From Agaribacillus sp965228415 (GTDB lineage Bacteria > Bacteroidota > Bacteroidia > Cytophagales > Cyclobacteriaceae): DNA of 64,000 nucleotides. Position numbers and translations under genes: made by a program. The stretch is taken from contig OZ245814.1 of NCBI GenBank assembly GCA_965228415.1, forward strand, positions 4,154,001-4,218,000, read 5' to 3'. The notes under the pieces are model-generated. The model saw only the letters and a list, made by a program, of their open reading frames with translations, was not told the DNA's origin and searched no databases. Each line of letters starts with the position of its first letter. Positions within the stretch are counted from its first letter, which is position 1. Positions 45,363 through 54,958 of this stretch are shown here, piece by piece.

Positions 45363-45393
45363 TTTGGAACTTTCGCTCGTTTTATTAGTTTTG
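45363..45393 (+). promoter_or_regulatory. Bacteroidota-type promoter of the sigma-factor gene
   Basis: TTTG (45363-45366) and TAGTTTTG (45386-45393) are separated by exactly 19 bases, a full match to the Bacteroidota consensus. The start of transcription would leave a leader of about 80 bases before the ATG at 45481. Confidence 0.65.
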
Positions 45394-45480
45394 GTAATTG
45401 TTTTATAATTTTTTCTAACCATAAACATCGCTTCACAATATGATATAGACCTCTACGTTAACTAAATGTGTGATTAAATA

Positions 45481-46080
45481 ATGAAGAAGTATTCAGTAAG
45501 TGATAGCAAATTAATATCACAATACAAAAACGGTAACGAAGAGGCTTTTGAACTACTATTGACGAGGCATAAGTCCAGGATTTTTACGAGTATTTATTTA
45601 ATTGTGAAGGATCAGTATATTGCTGAAGATCTTTTACAAGAAACGTTCATTAAAGTCGTTAATACTATAAAAAATGGTAAATACAACGAGGAGGGAAAAT
45701 TTTTACCATGGGTAATGCGGATAGCTCATAATTTGTCTATCGACCATTTTAGAAAGGCAAAGCGGTATCCAACCATCGTCATGGAAGACGGAACCAACGT
45801 TTTTAATACCTTGGAGTTTTCCGAAGAGTCTTTTGAGACGCAACAGATACGGAAGGAAACGCACAAAAAGTTAAGGAATCTAATAAAGGAGTTACCTGCC
45901 ACCCAAAAAGAAGTATTAATAATGAGGCATTACATGCAGATGAGTTTTCAAGAAATTGCTGATGCGACAGGAGTAAGCATCAATACTGCCTTGGGAAGGA
46001 TGCGTTATGCCTTAATTAATTTAAGGAAAAAAATGCATAAATATAATATCGCCTATGATCAAAATATTTACCCCAAATGA
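45481..46080 (+). CDS. ECF-like RNA polymerase sigma factor
   Basis: A 199-residue sigma-70 family factor of the two-domain type. Region 2 includes DQYIAEDLLQETFIKV and NLSIDHFRK; region 4 includes ELPATQKEVLIMRHYM and MSFQEIADATGVSINTALGRMRYA (quoted in part). It would direct RNA polymerase to an unknown regulon. The following small gene overlaps its end by 26 bases. It has its own good promoter. Confidence 0.92.
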   Translation: MKKYSVSDSKLISQYKNGNEEAFELLLTRHKSRIFTSIYLIVKDQYIAEDLLQETFIKVVNTIKNGKYNEEGKFLPWVMRIAHNLSIDHFRKAKRYPTIVMEDGTNVFNTLEFSEESFETQQIRKETHKKLRNLIKELPATQKEVLIMRHYMQMSFQEIADATGVSINTALGRMRYALINLRKKMHKYNIAYDQNIYPK

Positions 46081-46291
46081 TGTAATCAGATATTTTTATA
46101 ATGAGACATCACCTGAAGAAAACGAAGCAATTGCCAATGCACTTATAATTGACAACGACCTGCTGGAGGTATACCGGGAGGTAAAACACTCAGCTGAAAT
46201 GTTGAATGACATCAGAAAAGAACCTTCTGAAAGTGTTATCAATAACATTTTAAATTATTCTAAATCAAAAGATTTAAATTCTGTTTGTTGA
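46055..46291 (+). CDS. Small partner of the sigma factor, 78 aa
   Basis: Starts inside the sigma-factor gene, so translation is coupled. The sequence (FTPNDVIRYFYNETSPEENE, then helical LLEVYREVKHSAEML) has the look of an anti-sigma N-terminal helix bundle without the zinc-binding His/Cys pair or a membrane segment. A regulatory role on the sigma factor is inferred from position only. Confidence 0.65.
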   Translation: MIKIFTPNDVIRYFYNETSPEENEAIANALIIDNDLLEVYREVKHSAEMLNDIRKEPSESVINNILNYSKSKDLNSVC

Positions 46292-46324
46292 TAGCGGTCG
46301 GCAATATTTTGAGGGAGGTTTTAC

Positions 46325-46966
46325 ATGACAAGAAAGGAGCGCTATAAAACATTTTTAGCGCATTTTTCAGAAAATAATCCTGATGCGGAAACGGAGTTAA
46401 ATTATAGCAACCCCTATGAGTTGCTGGTTGCAGTCATACTGAGCGCTCAATGTACTGACAAGCGCATCAATATGGTTACGCCTGCCATTTTTAAAAATTT
46501 TCCTACCCCGGAACATCTGTCCACCAGTAATTTTGACGAACTATTTCCATACATCAAAAGTGTTTCCTACCCCAACAATAAAACCAAGCATTTGCTAGGT
46601 ATGGCCAAAATGTTGGTTGACGATTTTAACACCGAGATCCCTTCCGACATTAAAGATTTACAAAAACTTCCCGGTGTAGGTCGCAAAACCGCAAATGTAA
46701 TCGCTTCGGTGGTGTTCAACCAACCTGCGATGGCTGTAGACACCCACGTATTCAGGGTGTCCAAAAGAATCGGCTTAGTAACTCAAAATGCTAAAACGCC
46801 TATTGAAACCGAAAGACAACTGGTAAAATACATCCCCGAAGCGCATATTTCCAAAGCGCATCACTGGTTGATTTTGCATGGCAGGTATACCTGCCTGGCA
46901 AGAAAGCCCAAGTGCGAAAGTTGCAAGATCTCCTACTTTTGCCGTTATTACGAAAAAAATTACTAG
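46325..46966 (+). CDS. nth: Endonuclease III
   Basis: A base-excision glycosylase/AP lyase for oxidised pyrimidines. The helix-hairpin-helix KLPGVGRKTANVI includes the catalytic lysine, the catalytic aspartate lies in AVDTHVFRVSKR, and the [4Fe-4S] cysteines are seen as C-x6-C-x2-C-x5-C in CLARKPKCESCKISYFC. 213 residues, normal. It starts 33 bases after the small sigma partner. Confidence 0.96.
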   Translation: MTRKERYKTFLAHFSENNPDAETELNYSNPYELLVAVILSAQCTDKRINMVTPAIFKNFPTPEHLSTSNFDELFPYIKSVSYPNNKTKHLLGMAKMLVDDFNTEIPSDIKDLQKLPGVGRKTANVIASVVFNQPAMAVDTHVFRVSKRIGLVTQNAKTPIETERQLVKYIPEAHISKAHHWLILHGRYTCLARKPKCESCKISYFCRYYEKNY

Positions 46967-46987
46967 CCGAAATCGCAACCGCCTTTC

Positions 46988-48853
46988 ATGTGTGGAATCA
47001 ATCTTATCATTGATAAAAAAAATCAGCTCGACACACAAAGTATTTTGGATATGAACCGGGCTCTAAGCCACCGGGGACCTGACTTTGATCAATACAAGAC
47101 CCTCCCATTTGGCGATCAAACCCTATACTTAGGTCATACCAGACTTAAAATCCTGGACTTAGGAGATCGCGCCAATCAGCCAATATCTTTTGATCCAAAA
47201 AGGTATTACCTGATATATAATGGCGAAATCTATAACTATTATGCGCTAAGGAACCAGTTGATAGATCAAGGATGCCGATTTACCACTTCCGGCGACACCG
47301 AAGTTTTATTAAAATGGCTGGCTATCAAGGGAGTTGATGGATTGAAAAGCCTGCATGGTATGTTTGCCTTTGTATTGGTTGACATGCGGAATAGACGACT
47401 GATATGTGCCAGAGATCCCTCGGGGATGAAGCCATTTTTTTATTTTGAAGATGATAGTTATTTTATCGTTTCGTCAGAAATAAAAGGCATATTGGCATCC
47501 GGGTTGGTCAGAAAGCAATTGAACGCAGAGCAAATTGACCATTATCTTAATTTTCGTCATGCCCAATCCCCGGCAACATTTTTTAAGCATATCTATGAGC
47601 TCCCGGCCGGTCACCAGCTCATATGGTCGGGGCAGAAGCACATTTCAAGTTATGCCAGCCTAACAGATAGCAACTTTGCAGGAGGTGATGAGGAAATTCT
47701 GGAGAAAACCGAAGATTTGCTAATTGATGCGGTAGGTAATCATTTGCTGGCCGATGTGCCGGTTGGCGTATTTCTAAGTGGAGGTATTGACTCCACACTA
47801 CTATTGGCCATTCTTAAAACACACTATCCCCGGGAATGCCGTACATTTTCCATCGTTCACAATCCAAAGGAGGGCTCATACGGCACAAAAGACGGTCATT
47901 TTGCCCGCCTGGCGGCGAAACAATTTGAAACGACTCATGAAGAGTTGGAGGTTGGCCCTCAAATTTTAGACAACTTCCACGATTTCATATCAAAAATGGA
48001 TCAGCCGGTGGGGGATAGCGCGGCCATACTTACTTACTTTTTAAGTGAACTCGCCCGGCAGTCTGTAGGTGTAGTATTATCCGGAGCAGGAGCCGATGAA
48101 TGGTTTGGGGGGTATAACCGTCACCTGGCTTATTACCGCTTTTTAAAAAATCAGCCTCTCTATAAAAAACTGTATCCTTTCATAAAGGGATTAGCACCGA
48201 TGTTGCCCGCCGGATTCAACCATCCCTTGCGTAAAAATTTTCAGCTTTTCAAAAAATTCGCCAGAAGCATCGATAGAAATCCTATAAACACCTTTCAAAA
48301 TATGGTTTCCTTTCAAGCCACCAATCAAAGCGGGGACTTTGCTGGCTGGAATCCCATGTCTGAAGGTGATGACAAAATTGAATATTACCTAGGCCGGGCG
48401 TTAACCTATGACCGTCAAAGTTATCTCACCAATGATATTTTAACCATTAATGACCGAATGACCATGTTACATGGTCTTGAAATGAGGATGCCTTATTTAT
48501 CACATGACCTGACCCAATATTTAACCAAAATTCCAGCTACCCGCCTGGTTGGACCGGGAAGAAAATGGATCCTGGCAGCACTGCTTAAAAAGTATCACGG
48601 ACAAACATTTGTCAATAGACCAAAAGAGGGGTTCGGGTTACCGTTTGGCAACTGGATCAAAAGCGGCAAGGCAAACCATCTCCTGGAATTTTTAAAGAAT
48701 GAAAATTGTACTATTTTTGAAGCAACGGACAGTGATTTAAAAGCGCTGATAATTAACCAATTCGAGAACCACAATCGAGGAAGCGCAGATAACACTTTAT
48801 TTCTATGGTCGGTAATTATTTTGGGAAATTGGTTGGAAATAAACTTTGGTTAA
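46988..48853 (+). CDS. asnB: Glutamine-hydrolysing asparagine synthase
   Basis: A 621-residue amidotransferase. Cys2 after the initiator Met (MCGINLI) is the glutaminase nucleophile, and the N-terminal class II domain is followed by the PP-loop SGGIDSTLLLAIL of the synthetase domain. Other motifs are SGAGADEWFGGY and the late MRMPYLSHDL. Members next to glycosyltransferases often amidate sugars or peptides rather than make free asparagine. The glycosyltransferase gene follows by 4 bases. Confidence 0.9.
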   Translation: MCGINLIIDKKNQLDTQSILDMNRALSHRGPDFDQYKTLPFGDQTLYLGHTRLKILDLGDRANQPISFDPKRYYLIYNGEIYNYYALRNQLIDQGCRFTTSGDTEVLLKWLAIKGVDGLKSLHGMFAFVLVDMRNRRLICARDPSGMKPFFYFEDDSYFIVSSEIKGILASGLVRKQLNAEQIDHYLNFRHAQSPATFFKHIYELPAGHQLIWSGQKHISSYASLTDSNFAGGDEEILEKTEDLLIDAVGNHLLADVPVGVFLSGGIDSTLLLAILKTHYPRECRTFSIVHNPKEGSYGTKDGHFARLAAKQFETTHEELEVGPQILDNFHDFISKMDQPVGDSAAILTYFLSELARQSVGVVLSGAGADEWFGGYNRHLAYYRFLKNQPLYKKLYPFIKGLAPMLPAGFNHPLRKNFQLFKKFARSIDRNPINTFQNMVSFQATNQSGDFAGWNPMSEGDDKIEYYLGRALTYDRQSYLTNDILTINDRMTMLHGLEMRMPYLSHDLTQYLTKIPATRLVGPGRKWILAALLKKYHGQTFVNRPKEGFGLPFGNWIKSGKANHLLEFLKNENCTIFEATDSDLKALIINQFENHNRGSADNTLFLWSVIILGNWLEINFG

Positions 48854-48857
48854 TACA

Positions 48858-50081
48858 TTGAAAATTATTTATATACACCAGTATTTTAAGACTCCCCAGG
48901 AAGGAGGGGCAATAAGATCTTACTATCTGGCTCAGGGTTTGGTCAAGTATGGCTATGACGTTGAAATGGTTACCTCCCACAACAAGGCCACTTATGAGAA
49001 AAAGGACATTGATGGATTGATTGTACATTATCTCCCGGTTTCCTACGAGAACGCCTTTAGCTTTTTAAAGCGTATAGTCGCCTTTATAAAATTCTACCTG
49101 CTTGCCTATAAAAAAATTAAATCCATATCCAGGGCTGATGTTATATATGCGACATCTACACCGTTAACCGTAGGTCTGTTGGCACTGCGGCTGAAAAAGC
49201 ATTTGAAAATCCCCTACTATTTTGAGGTGCGGGATTTATGGCCTGAAGCTCCGATACAAATGGGGGTTATTAAAAATTGGTTTTTGAAAAATTGGCTTGT
49301 CAGGCTGGAAAAGAGAATTTATCAGGGAGCGGATAAAATTATAGCATTATCTCCCGGAATCAGAGATCATATTAAAAAGGTGGTTCCCTATAAGCCTATC
49401 TATATGATTCCCAATATGTCGGATTGCCAGTTCTTCAACTTAACCCTGAAAAACAAAAAGCTGGAAAAGGAAATTGGTTTTAAGGATCAATTTATTATCG
49501 GCTACTTTGGCGCGATTGGAAGGGTCAACAAGCTGGATTATTTCCTGGATTTTATGGAAATGCTGAATGAAACAAACCATAATGTTTCATTCCTGATTGT
49601 GGGCAAGGGAGGTAATTTACCAAGCATCAAAGAGCAGGCTAAAAAAAGAGATATTCGGAATTTAAAGTTTTTACCTTTTCAAAATAAAGAAGGGATCAGG
49701 CACTTATTGAGCGCCATGGACGCCGCATATATTTCGTTTGATCAAAAACCGGTGCTGGAAACCAATAGTCCCAATAAATATTTCGATGCGTTAGCAGCGG
49801 GAAAATTGGTTATTACCAATACAGATGGGTGGATCAGAGAAATGGTGGAAAACCATCAATGTGGGTTTTATGCCGATCCAAATAACCCTAAAGCAACATA
49901 CGCTAAATTGAAACCATTTTTTAAAGACCCAAATTTATTGTTAAAGTACCAAAAAAATGCGCGTAACCTGGCTGAATTATATTACTCCCGGGAAATTCAG
50001 GTACAGAAATTAATCAGTATTTTTAACAATGAATACCATTTAAAAATTAATGAGGATTCGGTCTATATTTTGACTGCGTAA
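48858..50081 (+). CDS. Family 4 glycosyltransferase (WbuB-like)
   Basis: A GT4 enzyme of the GT-B fold, 407 residues from the TTG at 48858 (reading KIIYIHQYFKTPQEGG, the usual WbuB-type start). The acceptor-side N-terminal domain has YFEVRDLWPEAP, and the nucleotide-sugar domain has GYFGAIGRVNKLDY and SPNKYFDALAAGK. The upstream TTG at 48846 would overlap the asnB stop. It probably adds a sugar to a surface polysaccharide or O-antigen; donor and acceptor are unknown. Its 3' end overlaps gldB on the other strand by 35 bases. Confidence 0.85.
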   Translation: MKIIYIHQYFKTPQEGGAIRSYYLAQGLVKYGYDVEMVTSHNKATYEKKDIDGLIVHYLPVSYENAFSFLKRIVAFIKFYLLAYKKIKSISRADVIYATSTPLTVGLLALRLKKHLKIPYYFEVRDLWPEAPIQMGVIKNWFLKNWLVRLEKRIYQGADKIIALSPGIRDHIKKVVPYKPIYMIPNMSDCQFFNLTLKNKKLEKEIGFKDQFIIGYFGAIGRVNKLDYFLDFMEMLNETNHNVSFLIVGKGGNLPSIKEQAKKRDIRNLKFLPFQNKEGIRHLLSAMDAAYISFDQKPVLETNSPNKYFDALAAGKLVITNTDGWIREMVENHQCGFYADPNNPKATYAKLKPFFKDPNLLLKYQKNARNLAELYYSREIQVQKLISIFNNEYHLKINEDSVYILTA

Positions 50082-51060
50082 AAATTTCTCCCACATCCTC
50101 CGCAGCCATCAAATCGACAAAACCAATAGCTGATTTTTTCCGATAATTTTGAATAATCTGCCACCCGAGCCACCTGGCTATTCTTCCCGGGCATTTGTCG
50201 CCAATCTCCGGAACATTCGGTCGCTCATTCAGATACTTTATCTTCACAAAGTGATTAGTTTCGTATAGCAGGGACTCTTCCACAAAGTGTCCCCAAATTC
50301 GTTCCTGGTTAAAGTTGATTTCTTTGATTTGCTGGCCGTTATAACCCAGAATTAAACTATCGGAAATGCAAGGCATCATTTCCTTTGTAAAAGCATAGGC
50401 TTTGCCAAAATAAAGCATTTCCGCTAACATGGTTTTATCTTCCAGCGCTGTGGCGTTAAATGAATCTGATAAAAACATGATACACGAAGGAACCAGGTAG
50501 TCCTTCGTCAATCTTTGTTTAATATACTGGGGAACATTATTGGGCGCGTAACTGCCAGCCTCTCCTAAAAACCAATCCAGGCCAATGATTATCAGTTCTG
50601 GTGAAATATAAAGATCGCTGCCATCTCCCAGCCCGGTAATAATTGTTTTGATTTTAGGGGGCTGAAATTCCGGATAATAATATTTGATCCGCTTGAAAGC
50701 ACCCTCAAAAGAAGCTTGGATATCGGTTAATTCACCAAAAAGTGTATCTACTTCACGGCGCATGGTATCCAGATAAGGGCTACTTGCCAGAGAAAGTAAT
50801 TTGTTCACCAGTATGGAATCATGGGGAAATTGTGAGCGTTGATAAAATGCTTCTGATAAAACCGGATTTTCATCCAAGAAGGTCAAGGCTTCTTCAGCAG
50901 TTGTCAACGCAAAAAACTCATCCTCCAGCCTTTCAATTTCAACATTTAACTCAATATCCCGGATATTTATATCTTCACCACATGGCTTGTCGCCACAAGA
51001 GGAAATCAATAGAATAATAGCGAGCAATGTTAGTTCAACCAACCAATAAATTCCGCGCAT
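50047..51060 (-). CDS. gldB: Gliding motility lipoprotein GldB
   Basis: An outer-membrane or periplasmic lipoprotein needed for gliding and type IX secretion in Bacteroidota. The lipobox LISSC follows an N-terminal hydrophobic segment, and family motifs are seen as FLDENPVLSEAFYQRSQFP, LGDGSDLYISPELIIIGLDW (in part) and PGRIARWLGWQII. Length 337 matches the family. Gliding itself is not proved by this gene alone; no other gld genes are in the window. Confidence 0.9.
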   Translation of the reverse strand: MRGIYWLVELTLLAIILLISSCGDKPCGEDINIRDIELNVEIERLEDEFFALTTAEEALTFLDENPVLSEAFYQRSQFPHDSILVNKLLSLASSPYLDTMRREVDTLFGELTDIQASFEGAFKRIKYYYPEFQPPKIKTIITGLGDGSDLYISPELIIIGLDWFLGEAGSYAPNNVPQYIKQRLTKDYLVPSCIMFLSDSFNATALEDKTMLAEMLYFGKAYAFTKEMMPCISDSLILGYNGQQIKEINFNQERIWGHFVEESLLYETNHFVKIKYLNERPNVPEIGDKCPGRIARWLGWQIIQNYRKKSAIGFVDLMAAEDVGEIFTQSKYRPNPH

Positions 51061-51185
51061 AACTTTGTTGTTAAAATATTTTGAGTCTTAATTCGTAGTT
51101 GTAATTGATTAATTTATTTTATCTTGTGACCGTTACAATCATGATGTTTTGCGTCACAAGAGGGCCCCTTTATAACACCAAAACT

Positions 51186-51818
51186 ATGAAAAATTGTATA
51201 ATAATTTTCCTTCTATTTTTTGTCAGTTCTTACACTGTGGCCCAAACCCGCCTGGGCTTGCGGATATCATCTTCCATATCTGCCAACAGGCTGGAATCAA
51301 AAACGGACAGTCTTGATCTGTCGAATAACGGAATCGCCCTGAGGTTTATTGCAGGTGTATTTGCTGACAAGTACCTGGGAGGCAGCTATTATTTCTCCAC
51401 GGGTTTATTTTACGCACCTAAAAGGGTTAGTTATGAGGTGACAAACAATTTGACAGGATCAAGCACCAAGGAAATATATAACCTGCAATACGTATTATTG
51501 CCGCTAAGCTTAAAGTTACTTACCAGCGAGATCGCTTTGGACACGAGACTATATTTTCAGGTAGGCGCAAATCTGGAAGTGAAAATTCATGAGGAGGCGG
51601 TAAGAACCAGTGAGCTTTACGTGAATAAATTTCGAAATCTGGAAGCTTCCAGCCTGTTGGGCATAGGCGTAGAGCGCAGGATATCCACAAATGTTAACCT
51701 TTACGGAGGCTTTACTTACCAAAGGGGGCTGTTAAATGTTGTTTCAAATCAGTCGAATCAACCGGAGTTGATTGTTAAAAATGATTTATTCAGTTTGGAT
51801 TTTATGATCAGGTTTTAG
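51186..51818 (+). CDS. Outer-membrane beta-barrel protein, 210 aa
   Basis: A signal peptide (about 1-19, ending SYTVAQ) and alternating strands ending in LFSLDFMIRF, with a terminal aromatic residue as expected of an outer-membrane barrel. It resembles the porT-like/'outer membrane beta-barrel' families of Bacteroidota. The ATG at 51186 is chosen because the signal peptide follows it, not the ATG at 51105. Function unknown. Confidence 0.75.
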   Translation: MKNCIIIFLLFFVSSYTVAQTRLGLRISSSISANRLESKTDSLDLSNNGIALRFIAGVFADKYLGGSYYFSTGLFYAPKRVSYEVTNNLTGSSTKEIYNLQYVLLPLSLKLLTSEIALDTRLYFQVGANLEVKIHEEAVRTSELYVNKFRNLEASSLLGIGVERRISTNVNLYGGFTYQRGLLNVVSNQSNQPELIVKNDLFSLDFMIRF

Positions 51819-51837
51819 ATCGGTCGCTGTTGTGTCA

Positions 51838-52341
51838 TCAGGCTACACGCATCTGCATAATTCCTTTATAGCGATAAAGCTTTAATCCGAAGTAATGACT
51901 AATGAAATATTTCAACCTGTTTTCAGCGAGGATAGCACTATGTTCATTTTCATAAAAGACGGTCACCGCCAATACGGCTTTTAAGAACCTATCCTGCTGG
52001 CAGAATTCCGTTATCCAGTTTTGAAAACAATTTTCCCAATCTTCCAGATATTTTTCATAATGGGTCTTTCCATCAAAAAGAAATTCCAACTGGTTGGTTC
52101 CTATCTGATAGCGGAAAATACCGGATAATAAATCGTAAAACTCTTCGAGATGTTTCACGTCATAACTTTGATATGCCCGGATACTCAAAACCGTATCATC
52201 TACTAACCCCAGTGGATTACATTGCCTCAGATAGTCGGTTTTGACTTTTTCAATAAGAGCGTGCAGGAAAGCTCCCTTCTTTTCGGCCTGAACTTCTTTT
52301 AAAAGATAATTTTTATCCAGCAGAAAATACTTTCGACTCAT
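51838..52341 (-). CDS. Hypothetical soluble protein, 167 aa
   Basis: A soluble, mostly helical protein with many Phe/Tyr/His residues (SIRAYQSYDVKHLEEFYDLL, then FENWI-like stretches). No family recognised. It stands alone and converges on the beta-barrel gene. A TAnnTTTG box (52367-52374) lies about 26 bases upstream. Confidence 0.65.
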   Translation of the reverse strand: MSRKYFLLDKNYLLKEVQAEKKGAFLHALIEKVKTDYLRQCNPLGLVDDTVLSIRAYQSYDVKHLEEFYDLLSGIFRYQIGTNQLEFLFDGKTHYEKYLEDWENCFQNWITEFCQQDRFLKAVLAVTVFYENEHSAILAENRLKYFISHYFGLKLYRYKGIMQMRVA

Positions 52342-52366
52342 TTTTGTTTTTGGTGTATCCTAAATA

Positions 52367-52374
52367 CAAATATA
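52367..52374 (-). promoter_or_regulatory. Candidate -7 box for the 167-aa protein
   Basis: TATATTTG on the minus strand matches TAnnTTTG about 26 bases before the ATG. An ATTG lies 22 bases further upstream as a weak -33. Confidence 0.35.
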
Positions 52375-52468
52375 ATTGAATAATTGTTTCTGTAACCAAT
52401 GCAAACCATTTTCATTTTCCACCATGGCTATAAAACCGTGAAATTATTCTCTTTGCGGCCATCCGTGA

Positions 52469-54949
52469 CTACTCCATATAAAATACTCTTTTTACCCGAT
52501 CGCTGACTTTGGTTAATATCTCGTAGGGAATGGTATCAATTTTTGACGCCATTTCCCGCAGGGGTAACTCCTTGCCAAATATCACAACCTGATCCCCCTC
52601 CTCAGCTTCGATCCCTGTGATATCGATCATCGTCATGTCCATACAGATATTACCAATCACAGGCGCCAATTTACCGTTTACCCAAACAACACCTTTACCA
52701 TTGCTAAATCGACGATCGAAGCCGTCGGCATAGCCAATGGCGAGGGTCGCAATTCTTTTTGGCATGGGCGCTTTCCCCATGCGATCGTAGCCAATGGTAT
52801 CACCTTGAGCCACATCCATAATTTGGCTAATGGTGGTTTTCAAAGAGGCTACCGGTTCGAGCTCCTGTTGAACTTCCTGATCGTACCCGATGCCATGTAG
52901 CCCGATACCGAGCCGTACCATATCATAGTGGCGATCGGGAAATCGAATGATGCCGGAAGATTTAAGAATGTGCTTTAATGGTTTCACCGACAGTGCTTTT
53001 TCAATAAATGCCGCTCCCTGATCAAACAGATCAAATTGATTTTGGGAGAATTTGTCATGTTCGGCATCTTCCGATCCTGCCAGGTGGCTGAATATGGAAG
53101 CAATTTTGATCTCCGGGCAGTTTTTTAACGCATCCACCAAATCTTTCAAATCCTGAGGTTTAAAGCCCAGGCGATGCATGCCTGTTTCCAACTTAATGTG
53201 AATTTTACTGGATAACCCATTCGTTTTTAGAAAGTCGGCCAGTAAATGCATCATCCTCAGGCTGTACACTTCGGGCTCCAGGTTAAATTCTATCAGCTTT
53301 CCAAAACTTTCCGGCGCCGCATTCATGACCATTATGGGCAATGTTATGCCGTTTTGCCTGAGAATAACACCTTCATCCGGATAGGCGACCCCCAAATAAT
53401 CGACCCGGTGAAATTGTAATAAATTGGCGATCTCCAAAAATCCGGACCCATAGGCAAATGCCTTTACCATCACCAATATTTTCGTGGAAGCATCAAGCTT
53501 ATTCCTGTAAAAATTCAGGTTATGTGTCAGAGCATCAAGGTTGATCTCCATCACGGTACCGTGAATTTTTCTTTGCAGGGAATCTGCAATTTCCTCCAGT
53601 GCAAATTTTCTGGCCCCCTTTATCAGTATGATTTCATCCTTAAAACTCGCTGTGCCGGCAGATTTCAGGAATTCTGATTTGTCCGGGTAAAACGCGGTAT
53701 CGCCACCAAAAAAGTCGGCATAATTCATAAGATCCGGTCCAATGCCGATGAATCTATCCAAGGATTTACTGGCAACAAGGGCTGCGACATCCTTATACAA
53801 TATTTCTTTGTCGACACCGGCTTCCAGGATATCTGAAAATATCAGGGTTTTCTTGTTTTTTTGATTTTGCTGCATCAAAAAATCAAGGGCAATCTTAAGC
53901 CCGGCAAAATCATTGTTATAGGTGTCATCGATGATATAACAACTATTGATTCCCTGCTTCAGCGCCAGTCTCATAGACACCTGATTTAAACTCAGAATAC
54001 TTTCCTGTATAAGTGCCTCATTAAAATTGAGATAAAGACAAACACAAATACAGTTTATAATATTTTCCAGTGAAGCAGGATCCTGAAAGGGAATTTTGAA
54101 AAACAGATGGCGGTCATTAAAGATAAGCTCCAATGCCTTCATACCCTCGTGATCATAAATGTCTTTGATGATGACATCGGCGGATTGTCTTTTTGACCAG
54201 GAAAACAATTTTTGTCCGGAACGCATTGACGCAGACAATACCTGATCAATAGCCTCGTGATCCTTACAATAAATAACTACCTGTGTATTTTCAAAAAGCC
54301 GGGCCTTTTCCTTAATTTTCTCACGTTCTGAAGAAAAACCCTTGTCATGGGCAGAACCAATATTGGTGAAAACACCAATGGTGGGTTTCATGACCATTTC
54401 GATTTTGGCCATTTCCCCGGGTCTGGAAATTCCAGCCTCAAAAACACCGATTTGATGGTGATCGCTAAGCTGCCAGACAGAAAGTGGCACACCCAGCTGC
54501 GAATTATAACTTTTAGGGCTCTTGACTACCCTTAATCTGGCAGAAAGCATCTGGCTGAGCCACTCCTTAACAATAGTTTTTCCATTACTCCCGGTGATAC
54601 CCACAATGGGAATGTTAAAGCGGGAACGGTGATAGGCAGTGATTTTTTGTAAAGCCTCCAGGCTGTTTTGTGTTTTAATAATGTTAGCCCCCTGTAACTC
54701 CCGGTACCTGGCATCATTTCCATCTTCTACCAAAAACTGCCTGATACCATCCTGGTAAAGCTTGTCAATATAGTGATGCCCGTCATGGAAATCTCCTTTG
54801 ATGGCAATAAATAAAGTCCCTTGCAAAATGGAAACCTTACGACTATCCGTTAATAAATTGTCTATAGGCATATCGGCGGAAAATGTTAGGATTTCCCCTC
54901 CGGTTATTTTTTCTAATTCGCTAAAATTCAAATTCACTTTTTGATTCAA
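52469..54949 (-). CDS. murF-alr: MurF ligase-alanine racemase fusion
   Basis: An 826-residue bifunctional protein, a known Bacteroidota arrangement. The N-terminal half is MurF (adds D-Ala-D-Ala to the UDP-MurNAc tripeptide), with the ATP loop GITGSNGKT near residue 115. The C-terminal half is an alanine racemase with the PLP lysine in MVKAFAYGSG and the second base tyrosine in TIGYDRMGK. The substrate-forming and substrate-using steps are joined in one chain. It starts 9 bases after the GNAT gene on the same strand. Confidence 0.93.
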   Translation of the reverse strand: MNQKVNLNFSELEKITGGEILTFSADMPIDNLLTDSRKVSILQGTLFIAIKGDFHDGHHYIDKLYQDGIRQFLVEDGNDARYRELQGANIIKTQNSLEALQKITAYHRSRFNIPIVGITGSNGKTIVKEWLSQMLSARLRVVKSPKSYNSQLGVPLSVWQLSDHHQIGVFEAGISRPGEMAKIEMVMKPTIGVFTNIGSAHDKGFSSEREKIKEKARLFENTQVVIYCKDHEAIDQVLSASMRSGQKLFSWSKRQSADVIIKDIYDHEGMKALELIFNDRHLFFKIPFQDPASLENIINCICVCLYLNFNEALIQESILSLNQVSMRLALKQGINSCYIIDDTYNNDFAGLKIALDFLMQQNQKNKKTLIFSDILEAGVDKEILYKDVAALVASKSLDRFIGIGPDLMNYADFFGGDTAFYPDKSEFLKSAGTASFKDEIILIKGARKFALEEIADSLQRKIHGTVMEINLDALTHNLNFYRNKLDASTKILVMVKAFAYGSGFLEIANLLQFHRVDYLGVAYPDEGVILRQNGITLPIMVMNAAPESFGKLIEFNLEPEVYSLRMMHLLADFLKTNGLSSKIHIKLETGMHRLGFKPQDLKDLVDALKNCPEIKIASIFSHLAGSEDAEHDKFSQNQFDLFDQGAAFIEKALSVKPLKHILKSSGIIRFPDRHYDMVRLGIGLHGIGYDQEVQQELEPVASLKTTISQIMDVAQGDTIGYDRMGKAPMPKRIATLAIGYADGFDRRFSNGKGVVWVNGKLAPVIGNICMDMTMIDITGIEAEEGDQVVIFGKELPLREMASKIDTIPYEILTKVSDRVKRVFYME

Positions 54950-54958
54950 ACATTAAAT

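Larger units (their letters stand above)
45131..45480. other. Intergenic stretch between uvrA and the sigma-factor gene
   Basis: Apart from the two promoters, listed separately, I see no gene or strong hairpin. The stretch is very AT-rich. Confidence 0.45.

Noticed and set aside
45131..45480. Riboswitch or tRNA before the sigma-factor gene
   Set aside because: No conserved fold or T-loop sequence; the stretch is AT-rich with only promoter-like boxes.
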